From Mesorhizobium_G sp050247155 (GTDB lineage: Bacteria; Pseudomonadota; Alphaproteobacteria; Rhizobiales; Rhizobiaceae): a DNA stretch of 64,000 nt. The DNA lies in NCBI GenBank assembly GCA_050247155.1, contig JBFWUS010000018.1:10418-74417 (forward strand), written 5' to 3'. The notes beneath the pieces are model-generated. The model worked only from the letters and a program-made list of their open reading frames with translations. It ran no database searches and was not told the DNA's origin. The translations under genes were made by a program, and so were the position numbers. Every line of letters begins with the position of its first letter. Position 1 is the first letter of the stretch. Shown here piece by piece: positions 49,224 through 56,992 of the stretch.

Positions 49224-49373
49224 CACCGCCGGAAGTGGACCTTTTCTGTATCCCGCTAGCCAGGAGCACTGCCGTGCTGATCTAATCAGGGTCGAGGTGT
49301 GGATGGTTCAACTTGCAAGCAGGGAAGGAAAGCGATGTGAGCCACTATCTTCTGCAACCGGTCGCCGCCCTCG

Positions 49374-49973
49374 ATGATTAGAGCCCCACTGAGCAGATTC
49401 TGGCAAAACGTAAAGGCCTACGCAACGCACCCCGATCCGATGGTCGCAAGTTGCAATCTGATCGCCCTCGTCGTCGCCTCGAACCAGCCCTTCTACCCAC
49501 TTTACGTCTATTGGGCTGTCAGCGACGTCATCTGGCCGACGCTGTTTACGTTTTTGTCGACACCGTTTTTCCTTGCCGTTCCATTCGTCGCCAAACGAGC
49601 TCCTCTCGCGGGCCGCGCGCTCTTGCCATTGGCAGGCATCGCCAACGCGGTGCTCAGCACAAAGATGTTCGGCCAGCCTTCCGGCGTGCAGATCTTTCTG
49701 ATCCCTTGCGCGTTAATCGCCGCCACATTTTTTCGTCCTTCTGAACGATGGCTCGGCTTTTCGATTGTCGCGCTGGCGTTGTTTGCATATCTAGCTAATG
49801 GTGCCGTTTATGGCTCGGCAGCCCATAGCTACACACAAATCGAGTATGAAGCTTTTGCAAGGCTCAATGCTTTAAGTGCCGGCACATTGACGGTGTTTGT
49901 CGGGCTTTTAAATGCCGGGTTGATTGGCGAGAAACGAACGCCTAGTTCGTCGACCCAGCCACCGCGCGCGTGA
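49374..49973 (+). CDS. Predicted multi-pass membrane protein
   Basis: A 199-residue protein with five to six hydrophobic segments (LIALVVASNQPFYPLYVYWAVSD; LFTFLSTPFFLAVPFVAKRAPL; VQIFLIPCALIAATFF; LTVFVGLLNAGLI). I do not recognise the family with confidence. It lies in the same direction as DUF1295 and ends inside the convergent DUF2177 gene (32-bp overlap), so it is likely part of the photo-oxidative cluster. No catalytic motif is visible. Confidence 0.7.
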   Translation: MIRAPLSRFWQNVKAYATHPDPMVASCNLIALVVASNQPFYPLYVYWAVSDVIWPTLFTFLSTPFFLAVPFVAKRAPLAGRALLPLAGIANAVLSTKMFGQPSGVQIFLIPCALIAATFFRPSERWLGFSIVALALFAYLANGAVYGSAAHSYTQIEYEAFARLNALSAGTLTVFVGLLNAGLIGEKRTPSSSTQPPRA

Positions 49974-50355
49974 TCAAAAAGCCGATCGTCGCAGAGGATG
50001 CGGTTAGAAAAGTTCCCCAGATGAGGTCCGCGATTGTGACAATTACCGGCCAATTGCGAAGGGTAGCCTGATTAGTGAGATCGTAGGTTCCATAGGCAAG
50101 CAGCCCCATGAATGCGCCCAGCATCGCCGCGGTGGTCCAGCGTCCCGTTCCCAAGGCCGGGGAAATTGCAAACACGACAATGCCGGCGATGTACAGGAAA
50201 TAGAAGAGGACGGCCGGCAACAGCCGAAAATTCTCAAGCAGCATGTCGCCCATCAGTGGCCGGTAGAGCTTTTGCGCAGCAATCGTAAGCCATACGATGT
50301 CAATGGCCAAAAAGACCAACCCGGTCGCGACATAGGCTGTGGCGTATTGTTTCAC
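49942..50355 (-). CDS. DUF2177 family membrane protein
   Basis: A 137-residue four-helix membrane protein: YATAYVATGLVFLAIDIVWLTIAAQKLYRPLMGDML, LPAVLFYFLYIAGIVVFAISPAL, GAFMGLLAYGTYDLTNQATLRNWP, IVTIADLIWGTFLTASSATIGFLITR. These match DUF2177, found in ECF11 regulons. Its promoter TGATCT-N18-TAACAG is 27 bp upstream of the ATG. Function unknown. Confidence 0.85.
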   Translation of the reverse strand: MKQYATAYVATGLVFLAIDIVWLTIAAQKLYRPLMGDMLLENFRLLPAVLFYFLYIAGIVVFAISPALGTGRWTTAAMLGAFMGLLAYGTYDLTNQATLRNWPVIVTIADLIWGTFLTASSATIGFLITRAVAGSTN

Positions 50356-50381
50356 AAAGGGTTCCCTTCTGTCAGGCCCAT

Positions 50382-50411
50382 CTGTTACGCGAACACCCGC
50401 CGTTCAGATCA
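50382..50411 (-). promoter_or_regulatory. ECF11-type promoter for the DUF2177 gene
   Basis: Minus strand: TGATCT (50411-50406), 18 bases, TAACAG (50387-50382). Confidence 0.62.
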
Positions 50412-50448
50412 CACCATTCTTATTCGGAACAAGCAGAAACGCCGGCGG

Positions 50449-50478
50449 TGATCCAAGCCAGAGGCGCCAACGTAAGAA
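50449..50478 (+). promoter_or_regulatory. ECF11-type promoter for the DUF2147 gene
   Basis: Plus strand: TGATCC (50449-50454), 18 bases, TAAGAA (50473-50478). This is the closest of the six to the R. sphaeroides RpoE promoter as I recall it. Confidence 0.66.
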
Positions 50479-50505
50479 TCCTGTTTTCAAGCGGGGTTCG
50501 TGCTC

Positions 50506-50883
50506 ATGATCCGGCCTTTTTTCGTTGCTGTAGTTTTCTCCTTTTTGACCTTTCAAAGCGTGTCTGCGCAAGACCTCAGTCCTGACGGCATCTGGATGCG
50601 CGGCGATGGCAACGCTCGTGTCCGCGTCGCGGCCTGCGGCGCAAGTCTTTGTGCAACCAATCTTTGGATCAGGGACACCAGCAAGGGCGAAGAGGTGGGA
50701 GACCGCCTGGTCATGTCGCTTGACAGAAAATCGAGCACAAGGCTGACCGGTACGGCATATGATCCAAAACGCGATCGGACCTACACGATAACTCTTGTTG
50801 TCGGGCCACGTCGCCTGACAACAAAAGGCTGCATTCTTGGGGGTCTGCTTTGCCGATCGGTAACCTGGGCGTCGGCGGAGTGA
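50506..50883 (+). CDS. DUF2147 family periplasmic protein
   Basis: A 125-residue protein with a signal peptide (MIRPFFVAVVFSFLTFQSVSA) and a DUF2147-like barrel: GIWMRGDGNARVRVAACGASLCATNLWIRD and a terminal TKGCILGGLLCRSVTWASAE. The ATG at 50506 has GGGG upstream; GTG 50500 is an alternative. A perfect-spacing ECF promoter precedes it, placing it in the photo-oxidative regulon. Function unknown. Confidence 0.8.
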   Translation: MIRPFFVAVVFSFLTFQSVSAQDLSPDGIWMRGDGNARVRVAACGASLCATNLWIRDTSKGEEVGDRLVMSLDRKSSTRLTGTAYDPKRDRTYTITLVVGPRRLTTKGCILGGLLCRSVTWASAE

Positions 50884-51313
50884 CCTTCAACCCCGCCAGC
50901 ACTGAAGCGGATCGTTCGTGGCGCTCGGACAAGCGTGCACAGCCGTTTTTGTAGAGCATGAAATGCGCGTAAAGCCAACGAAACCGTAAGGCGCCTCATA
51001 CGGCAGCCCTCTACACATGACAAAGCCGACCGCTCGCGCGGTTTCGACCGATCAAGCCAACCTGAGAGGGCAGGAAAGCATAAGACGTCCGACGATCTCG
51101 TGCCAACAATAGCGAAAGTGTGACCTGAGCCCCTGATCTCCTCCGGTTTGAGGGAGAGTCCAGGGTTTCGTTCTTGGCCTTATGTGGCCTGTTTTTCCAG
51201 TGTGGATGTCAGTGCGAACTCGGCCGGCGGCATATTGCCGACACCTAAGGGCGGCCATGTCATGGCAACGCCATATGTGTCCCAATCATCGACGTATGGG
51301 CGAAGTTTAAAAG
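50884..51313. other. Gap holding an IS3-like remnant
   Basis: No complete gene. It includes the IS3-family transposase tail at 51180-51270. The first 230 bp show nothing recognisable. Confidence 0.45.
51180..51270 (-). pseudogene. C-terminal remnant of an IS3-family transposase
   Basis: Minus-strand codons read VGNMPPAEFALTSTLEKQAT and a stop at 51180-51182, the typical end of IS3-family orfB (PPAEFA...EKQA). A downstream stretch with GAGGGAGAGTCCAGGGTTTCG is also common at such IS ends. Upstream the frame is lost. Confidence 0.5.
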
Positions 51314-52138
51314 TCACCACATGAGAGTTGAAACTGAGCGGTCATGATCCGAGTGTTTGGCGAGAAGATTGCCGACAGCTGCGAGCCACAGTCGATCGAC
51401 CTTGGCCAGCTCGTGTTCATCGAACTCATCGAGGTGGCGCCAGTATCTGCCATCTGGAACGAAGTAGCCTAGATTTTGCTCCATCAAGTCTGCTTTAGCG
51501 GCTGCTTCAATATCAACGCCTCTAGCAAATCTCTCTGTCCAATCGAGGACCGTTTGTGGATTTAGGGAACCCAGTTCTCTCTCGGAAAATCGCGGGAAAA
51601 CTAACCGTGACGACGGCATTTCAGACAGGTTAAGGCATAGGGCTCTCTGTCTCAGAGCATGAACGAACAACCGAGCGGATTTGGCCTCAAGATTTCGAAG
51701 CGTTTTGTCATCCCGAAGTGGGTCAGCCGTGCCGTTCCCGTAAAAATGCGTCTGACCGCGTGTCTGATCGTAAGACATATCGCAGCCTAGGAACAACAAA
51801 AGGTCTGGCCTAAATTCCGCAAGAACCCAGTAAGCGGTCGTGAACGCCATGGTGGGACCCGCGAATACGAACCCGCCAAATTTGTTTTGCGCGGGCACAT
51901 AGTCGTCAGGCGTTACGACTCTCTTGCTTTTCGAGTTTAATAGATCTGGCCGCCGTTCGGCCGGAAAGTCGCCGGCGTGGACGAGAACGTCCCAATCTTC
52001 ACGGACGCGCCAAGCATTATTGATCGTAACGAGCGAATAGAACATTGATTTTGGCAGAGCCCTGCCGCGCAACGCGTCTGGAGCGCTGCCAATTACCAAT
52101 ACAACCTTCAAATTTCGGATTGGATTGTCCATGCTCAT
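51314..52138 (-). CDS. Orphan protein under an ECF11-type promoter (unknown family)
   Basis: A 274-residue cytosolic protein I cannot place firmly. The first part is alpha/beta-like, LKVVLVIGSAPDALRGRALP, with DVLVHAGDFPAE and LLLFLGCDMSYDQTRGQTHFYGNGTADPL; the pattern is somewhat like DUF115 or family-29 glycosyltransferases, but that is weak. The C-terminus, FVPDGRYWRHLDEFDEHELAKVDRLWLAAV, recurs in a truncated paralogue at 63.7-63.9 kb. A TGATCC-N18-TAATAG promoter lies 148 bp upstream, linking it to the sigma regulon. Confidence 0.65.
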   Translation of the reverse strand: MSMDNPIRNLKVVLVIGSAPDALRGRALPKSMFYSLVTINNAWRVREDWDVLVHAGDFPAERRPDLLNSKSKRVVTPDDYVPAQNKFGGFVFAGPTMAFTTAYWVLAEFRPDLLLFLGCDMSYDQTRGQTHFYGNGTADPLRDDKTLRNLEAKSARLFVHALRQRALCLNLSEMPSSRLVFPRFSERELGSLNPQTVLDWTERFARGVDIEAAAKADLMEQNLGYFVPDGRYWRHLDEFDEHELAKVDRLWLAAVGNLLAKHSDHDRSVSTLMW

Positions 52139-52285
52139 GTCCTGCAGCGTGCGGGCCGGCGGTGGCCTGTGCCGGCCCGCACGCGCTCGGCCCCCGTTGG
52201 TTGCCTGAAATTCGGGAGCGCCGAGCGGTAATCTGTTTCAAAACAAAGCGGTGTGAGGTTGGTGTTGCCCTTTATTCAGACCGAA

Positions 52286-52315
52286 CTATTACGGGTCCAC
52301 GCAGAAATTGGATCA
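52286..52315 (-). promoter_or_regulatory. ECF11-type promoter upstream of the orphan gene
   Basis: Minus strand: TGATCC (52315-52310), 18 bases, TAATAG (52291-52286). It implies a 5' leader of about 140 nt before the 52138 start. Confidence 0.6.
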
Positions 52316-52599
52316 CACTGTGCGCGGAACATTGAGGCGGCGATCTCTTAAGTCGGCCCAAATCCGGGCCGCGACTAGCGCCTGAAGTGCTGTTGAATTT
52401 ACATCGGCAAAGTTTTCAATTTTCGCGCGGCTGCCTAGGAGATTTCCAAACCGTTTGTTGCCCACCTTGCGGCTATAAACCAAAAGCCTACAAGGCGATG
52501 CCATCGATTGCCCGCACCACATGGCTGAAATGGCACCTGACGATGTGGCCGGCGCAATCCGAGCTTTCCTAAGCCGGCCTCTGCGAGACCTAGGCTCAG

Positions 52600-52868
52600 G
52601 ACCCATTAATTCCGATTGAGATGTGATTCACGGTCTCCGAGAAGGAGGCCGTGATGGGTGATTTGTTTCTGCTGAGCGAGCGCCAGATGGCGCGGATATC
52701 GCCGTTCTTCCCGCTGTCGCATGGCGTTCCGCGGGTCGATGACCGGCGGGTGGTGAGCGGGATCATCTACGTGATCCGCAACGGGCTGCAGTGGAAGGAC
52801 GCGCCGGCCGGCTACGGCCCGCACAAGACGCTCTACAATCGCTTCATCCGCTGGAGTCTGATGGGGGT
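52600..52868 (+). mobile_element. 5' fragment of an IS5-family element
   Basis: From about 52600 (GACCCATTAATTCCGATTGAG) the sequence looks like an IS left end, followed by a transposase start at ATG 52654: GDLFLLSERQMARISPFFPLSHGVPRVDDRRVVSGIIYVIRNGLQWKDAPAGYGPHKTLYNRFIRWSLMGV. It breaks off there; only the first 72 or so codons of the transposase remain, so it is inactive. Confidence 0.75.
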
Positions 52869-53186
52869 GCAGGCGAGCCGTTTGTGAAGCGTGCGATCAG
52901 TGTAATCCGCGTTCAACCGATAAACCGATGGCACGAGACTTCGTTCTGAAAGCGAAGTCAGCTGCAGTGATGATTGCTGCATTGGAGCTTTGCGGCGATC
53001 CCCGTCCAAGACATCACTGTCGGCCGATATGCCCGAGCGCAAAATCCCAGTGCGCGACCGTTGGGCCGAGACTGGCGAAGAGGCGAGCAATTTTTCGGCG
53101 AGAGCCGACCGGCGTCTAGACAGTGATGACGTCAAGCTCAACTCAGGAGAATTTTGTCGCTAGCTTCAAGCATCGCGTGTCAGAGT
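52869..53186. other. Gap after the IS5 fragment; no gene seen
   Basis: About 320 bp with only short frames (for example 52928-53119 plus) that lack family resemblance and a good ribosome site. Possibly leftover from the deletion that removed the rest of the IS. Confidence 0.45.
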
Positions 53187-54119
53187 TTACCGCCCGGTCG
53201 CTTCCAAATCAGACAATTTGAGAACGCTGGCCGCGCGGCGTGCTTCGGTTGCGAGGTGTTCGAAGTGTCGCTTCCGACCCGACGCCTCGCGGAAATACAA
53301 TCCAAAAACGCGCTTCTCCCGCCAACCCTCGATTTCAAGCAGAACAACATCCTCAGCTTTGCGGAACTCGGCGCGCGCATAAAGCTCGGGAAAAATAGAT
53401 AAGCCCATACCGATCGACACCATCTGGCGAATAGCGTCAAGACTGGTGCCCTCGTAGTCGTCGACAACCGAGGCCCCCGAAGCCTTCGCGAGATGACGGA
53501 CGTTTTCCAGAAGTCGATTGCCGCTTCCTAACGCCAACAGTCGTTCTCCTTTGATACCTCTGACAGCCACCGAGCGCTGCTTGGCAAGTCTGTGGTCGGC
53601 CGGCACGCCGAGATAGAGCTTTTCCGTCCCTATGCGGATAAAGCTCAAACCCGGCTCGGTGCAGTCTGGACCGAGACCGCAATCGAGCAAACCCTCGCTT
53701 ACGGCGGTTTCGATAGCAGCAGGACGATCCTCGACGATATGGAACTTGAGGTCGGGAAAATCGCGATGGATGGGTGGCAGGAAAGTCGGCAAAAAATACG
53801 GGCCAAAACTCGGCGGCGTGCCAAGCTTAATCAGTCCGCCAAGCGAATTGCTGTCGCTGGCAACCGAGTCAGTTAGATCTTCCATCGCAGCAAGTGTGAG
53901 CCTCGCGTGATGCACAAAAGTCTCCCCGACCGGTGTCATAAGAATTTTGTCCGACGTCCGCTCGAAGAGCTGAACCTTCAAGCCCTGTTCTACCAAGCCG
54001 ACCTGTACGGATAGTGTTGGCTGCGAGACGTGACACCGCTTCGCCGCCTTGCCGAAATGACCGCAATCGGCAACGGCGATCACATATTCGAGCTGGCGGA
54101 GCGTTGGACGAAACGGCAT
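53187..54119 (-). CDS. LysR-family regulator, OxyR-like but without the redox cysteines
   Basis: A 310-residue LysR-type regulator: HTH TLRQLEYVIAVADCGHFGKAAKRCHVSQPTLSVQVGLVEQGLKVQLFERTSDKILMTPVG, then a substrate-binding domain (FLPTFLPPIHRDFPDLKFHIVEDRP; IRQMVSIGMGLSIFPELYARAEF). It most resembles OxyR/HypT-type members, but the region where OxyR has its reactive Cys pair reads LLALGSGNRLLENVRHLAKASG with no Cys, so peroxide sensing by that disulfide is unlikely. Divergent from the small genes at 54.2 kb. Confidence 0.85.
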   Translation of the reverse strand: MPFRPTLRQLEYVIAVADCGHFGKAAKRCHVSQPTLSVQVGLVEQGLKVQLFERTSDKILMTPVGETFVHHARLTLAAMEDLTDSVASDSNSLGGLIKLGTPPSFGPYFLPTFLPPIHRDFPDLKFHIVEDRPAAIETAVSEGLLDCGLGPDCTEPGLSFIRIGTEKLYLGVPADHRLAKQRSVAVRGIKGERLLALGSGNRLLENVRHLAKASGASVVDDYEGTSLDAIRQMVSIGMGLSIFPELYARAEFRKAEDVVLLEIEGWREKRVFGLYFREASGRKRHFEHLATEARRAASVLKLSDLEATGR

Positions 54120-54219
54120 ACCCGATAGTTATTGCCTAACGCACCGATTGCAACAATCAATTGGAACTATGGCAGGGTCCAACCCACTTCCTGTGGTGTC
54201 GAACATCACGGAGGTTGTT

Positions 54220-54459
54220 GTGAAAGATCAGTTGCTCAAAGCGCTGCGCAATCGCAGGGCAGACGTCCAGACGAAGATTGACGATGAGCAGACGCGGCCA
54301 GCTCCTGACACTCTAAAGCTGAGTGTGCTCAAGAAGATCAGGCTCAAATTCCGCGACCAGATCGAGTTCATCGAGCGCATGAACCGGCAGGGCGAACTCG
54401 TCGCAGTCCCGGTCGTCCGTCGCCGCTCATTCAGGCCTGTACTTCAGGGGCGGTCCTGA
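54220..54459 (+). CDS. YdcH/DUF465-like small protein
   Basis: A 79-residue helical protein from GTG 54220, with GGAGG five bases upstream. KALRNRRADVQTKIDDEQTRPAPDTLKLSVLKKIRLKFRDQIEFIERM fits the DUF465 pattern of a helical hairpin with a Pro-rich turn and LK-rich second helix. It heads a three-gene run with two other small proteins upstream of a strong hairpin. Function unknown. Confidence 0.65.
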   Translation: MKDQLLKALRNRRADVQTKIDDEQTRPAPDTLKLSVLKKIRLKFRDQIEFIERMNRQGELVAVPVVRRRSFRPVLQGRS

Positions 54460-54466
54460 GGGCGTC

Positions 54467-54724
54467 ATGTTTGCGAAAGGCAAAAAACTCTTTGGCGACA
54501 TAGCGGAGCGCTATCGTCAGCTCAAGCTGCGCCTCGCGGACCGGCTGCTTCGCGGCGATAAGGACTATGCGTCGCTCAGCGCCATTTCGCAGGAGATCGG
54601 TCGTATCAGGCAGCGCATCCGCAACGACATCGCGCGCCGCAAGGCCGAACGACGGTCGCGGAAGCAATCTTATGCAGACCGGTCCCGATCGGCTAGCAAA
54701 AGGCAACTGACGAATGCGACCTGA
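54467..54724 (+). CDS. Small basic helical protein
   Basis: An 85-residue very basic protein (MFAKGKKLFGDIAERYRQLKLRLADRLLRGDKDY...RIRNDIARRKAERRSRKQSYADRS). It lies 7 bp after the DUF465-like gene and overlaps the next by 11 bp, so it is probably translated. Family not recognised; DNA/RNA binding or a membrane-associated adaptor are possible but unsupported. Confidence 0.5.
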   Translation: MFAKGKKLFGDIAERYRQLKLRLADRLLRGDKDYASLSAISQEIGRIRQRIRNDIARRKAERRSRKQSYADRSRSASKRQLTNAT

Positions 54725-54992
54725 CTTTAGAAAGCCGGCAAAGCTCGATCGCGTTGTCCGCTATGGTGCGTTCGCGGTCTTCGCCGCATGGTCTCTGATG
54801 GCGATCGTCCTTTACGCTGCCGCAGGTTGGCTCGGCGAGTTTACGGCGGGCTTGACCGGCTTGGACGGTTGGCTCGCCTACGCCGGCAAGCTGATTGACA
54901 GTGCAGCAGGCTCGATCGTCGCCGTCATCTGGCTGCTTGGCTCGCTGGCGATCCTCGGCCTATCGGCGCTGGCGCGCCGTCTAACCAGCTAA
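54714..54992 (+). CDS. Small membrane protein with two predicted helices
   Basis: A 92-residue protein: a basic N-terminus (MRPDFRKPAKLDRVVRYG), then AFAVFAAWSLMAIVLYAAAGWLG and AAGSIVAVIWLLGSLAILGLSAL as membrane segments. It ends before a GC-rich stem-loop at 55004-55029 that could be a terminator. Family not recognised. Confidence 0.55.
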   Translation: MRPDFRKPAKLDRVVRYGAFAVFAAWSLMAIVLYAAAGWLGEFTAGLTGLDGWLAYAGKLIDSAAGSIVAVIWLLGSLAILGLSALARRLTS

Positions 54993-55003
54993 GTCTTTCC
55001 AGC

Positions 55004-55029
55004 GTCGCTCCCTTCAGGGGCGGCGCTTT
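55004..55029 (+). terminator. Probable terminator after the small-gene run
   Basis: AGCGTCGCTCCC-TTCA-GGGGCGGCGCT forms a stem with G-U pairs, followed by TTATCATTT. It separates the three small genes from terC. Confidence 0.5.
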
Positions 55030-55130
55030 ATCATTTGAACCGCCAGTCCGGTCCCCTCTGGCGAGAGAAGCCGGTTCTCTCGCGATGTCGGACAATACCC
55101 GCCATCAACAGCCGGCCGGAGTACGCAAAT

Positions 55131-56114
55131 ATGGAATTCGCCTTTCTATTCGTCGATTGGTTGGGCAAGCCGGTCTGGATGTGGTTGTCCTTCATGGGCA
55201 TAGTCATTGCCCTGCTCGCTTTCGACCTTGGTGTCCTGCATCGTGACAACCACGAGATCGAGGTTAGGGAAAGCTTGCTTCTTTCAGTGATGTATATCGG
55301 TCTCGGCCTGGCGTTCGGCGGCTGGGTCTGGTGGCAGCTGGGCTCCGAATCAGGAATGAACTATCTGACCGGCTTCGTGGTCGAGAAGACACTGGCGCTC
55401 GACAATGTCTTTGTCATCGCGCTGATCTTCTCCTTCTTTGCCGTCCCGCGCATCTACCAACACCGCGTTCTCTTCTGGGGCATTTTGGGCGTGATCGTGC
55501 TCAGGGCCATCATGATCGGCCTCGGCGCCACGCTCGTCTCCGAGTTCTACTGGGTGCTCTATATCTTCGCGGCTTTCCTCATCGTCACCGGCATCAAGAT
55601 GCTCTGGATCGGCGACAAGGAACCTGAGATTGGCAACAATCCGCTGGTCCGGTTCATGCGTCGTCGCTTCAACGTCACCGACGAGCACCACGGTCAGGAC
55701 TTTTTCGTCAAGAAGCCGGACACCAGGAGCGGGAAACTAGTCTGGTTCATGACCCCGCTGTTCATGGCTCTCGTCATGGTCGAGATCGCCGACCTGATCT
55801 TCGCCGTGGATTCGGTGCCCGCGATCTTCGCGATCACCACTGACCCGTTCATCGTCTACACGTCGAATATCTTCGCCATCCTCGGTCTGCGTGCGCTGTA
55901 TTTCGCACTGGCCGCGATGATCCACCGCTTCCATTACCTGAAGCCGGCGCTCGCGATCGTGCTCATCTTCATCGGCTCGAAAATCTTCGTCGCCGATCTA
56001 ATTGGCCTCGAAAAGTTCCCGGCTTCGGTCTCGCTCGGCGTCACCATGGCGATCATTGCAGCGGGCATCGGATACTCGCTCTGGCGAACCCGCAAGCCGG
56101 AGGTCACGGCTTGA
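55131..56114 (+). CDS. terC: TerC/Alx-family membrane protein
   Basis: A 327-residue TerC-family protein with nine or so membrane helices. Signature regions: MFFLAFDLGVLHR-like LLAFDLGVLHRDNHEIEVRESLLLSV, ALDNVFVIALIFSFFAVP, VMVEIADLIFAVDSVPAIFAITTDPFIVYTSNIFAILGLRALYF with the conserved acidic metal residues, and FIGSKIFVADLIGL. Relatives act in manganese export or tellurite resistance. The start at 55131 follows CCGGAG. It overlaps the sodium-channel gene by 4 bp, an unusual pairing. Confidence 0.9.
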   Translation: MEFAFLFVDWLGKPVWMWLSFMGIVIALLAFDLGVLHRDNHEIEVRESLLLSVMYIGLGLAFGGWVWWQLGSESGMNYLTGFVVEKTLALDNVFVIALIFSFFAVPRIYQHRVLFWGILGVIVLRAIMIGLGATLVSEFYWVLYIFAAFLIVTGIKMLWIGDKEPEIGNNPLVRFMRRRFNVTDEHHGQDFFVKKPDTRSGKLVWFMTPLFMALVMVEIADLIFAVDSVPAIFAITTDPFIVYTSNIFAILGLRALYFALAAMIHRFHYLKPALAIVLIFIGSKIFVADLIGLEKFPASVSLGVTMAIIAAGIGYSLWRTRKPEVTA

Positions 56115-56926
56115 GCGCAGTTCTGCTTGACGGTGCCTCCAGGCTCAAGTCCCTGAGCCTGGAAGCACAGGCAAAGCTCCGGAGCTCTTTTGAATCGCGA
56201 CACATCATCGCCGTCGTCACCGCGCTAATTCTGCTCAACGCCTTGATACTTGGTCTCGAAACCTACCCCGCGATCATGGTCGTCGCGGGGTCCTATCTTC
56301 GAGCGGATGATGTCATTCTGGCAATCTTCGTGGCTGAACTGGTATTGCGGGCCTATGCCTACGGCCGCCAGTTCCTCCGCGATCCCTGGAGCCTTTTTGA
56401 TGCGGCCGTCATTTCGGTTGCGTTTATGGCAACCAACGAAGCTTTTGCCGTGCCTCGGGCAGCAAGGGTGCTGCGTGTCTTGCGGCTGATTTCGATACTG
56501 CCGCGGCTGCGGGCGGTGATCGAAGGTTTGGTTCGCGCCCTGCCGGGCATCGGTGCGATTGGCGCCATCCTTTCGATCGTCTTTTACGTCTTCGCGGTTA
56601 TGGCTTCAAAGCTCTTTGGAGAGGCCTATCCGCACTGGTTCGGCAATCTTCATGTCTCGATGTTCAGCTTGTTCCAGATCATGACGCTTGAGGGCTGGGC
56701 CGACATCGTGCGCGAAATCAAACAGACGCACGCCTATGCTGCTGTGTTTTTTGTCGCTTACATATTGATTGCGACGTTCACGATCCTGAACCTGTTCATT
56801 GCCGTGATTGTTGACGCGATGCAGCGACCGCAACAAGAGGATGAGGTGGTCCAGCCTGTGGCTTTGGAGCGGGTCGAGGAGGAACTGGCTCGTCTGAGAC
56901 AGGCGGTTGAACGTTTGCACAAGTGA
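56111..56926 (+). CDS. Bacterial voltage-gated sodium channel (BacNav/NaChBac family)
   Basis: A 271-residue six-helix ion channel. S4 is visible as PRAARVLRVLRLISILPRLRAVI, with four evenly spaced arginines for voltage sensing; the pore filter is TLEGWAD, like the NaChBac TLESWAS; S6 ends LNLFIAVIVDAM, followed by a C-terminal coiled-coil-like tail (VALERVEEELARLRQAVERL). It starts with TTG 56111, overlapping terC by 4 bp. It should form a homotetramer. The coupling to TerC suggests a shared role in ion balance. Confidence 0.88.
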   Translation: MSAVLLDGASRLKSLSLEAQAKLRSSFESRHIIAVVTALILLNALILGLETYPAIMVVAGSYLRADDVILAIFVAELVLRAYAYGRQFLRDPWSLFDAAVISVAFMATNEAFAVPRAARVLRVLRLISILPRLRAVIEGLVRALPGIGAIGAILSIVFYVFAVMASKLFGEAYPHWFGNLHVSMFSLFQIMTLEGWADIVREIKQTHAYAAVFFVAYILIATFTILNLFIAVIVDAMQRPQQEDEVVQPVALERVEEELARLRQAVERLHK

Positions 56927-56992
56927 TTTTACCTCCTACGCACTGTGCTCAGGTCATTGCAACGACAGCGCGCCGCATTGAAAGGATAGTTG

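Noticed and set aside
49270..49310. TGATCT upstream of the membrane gene at 49374 as an ECF promoter
   Set aside because: The bases 18 positions downstream (GATGGT) do not fit the -10 pattern.
51343..51372. TGATCC on the plus strand inside the orphan gene
   Set aside because: The -10 position reads TTGCCG and the site is within a coding region in the wrong direction.
55035..55130. Possible manganese (yybP-ykoY) riboswitch before terC
   Set aside because: TerC genes often carry it, but the conserved core of that riboswitch was not recognisable here.
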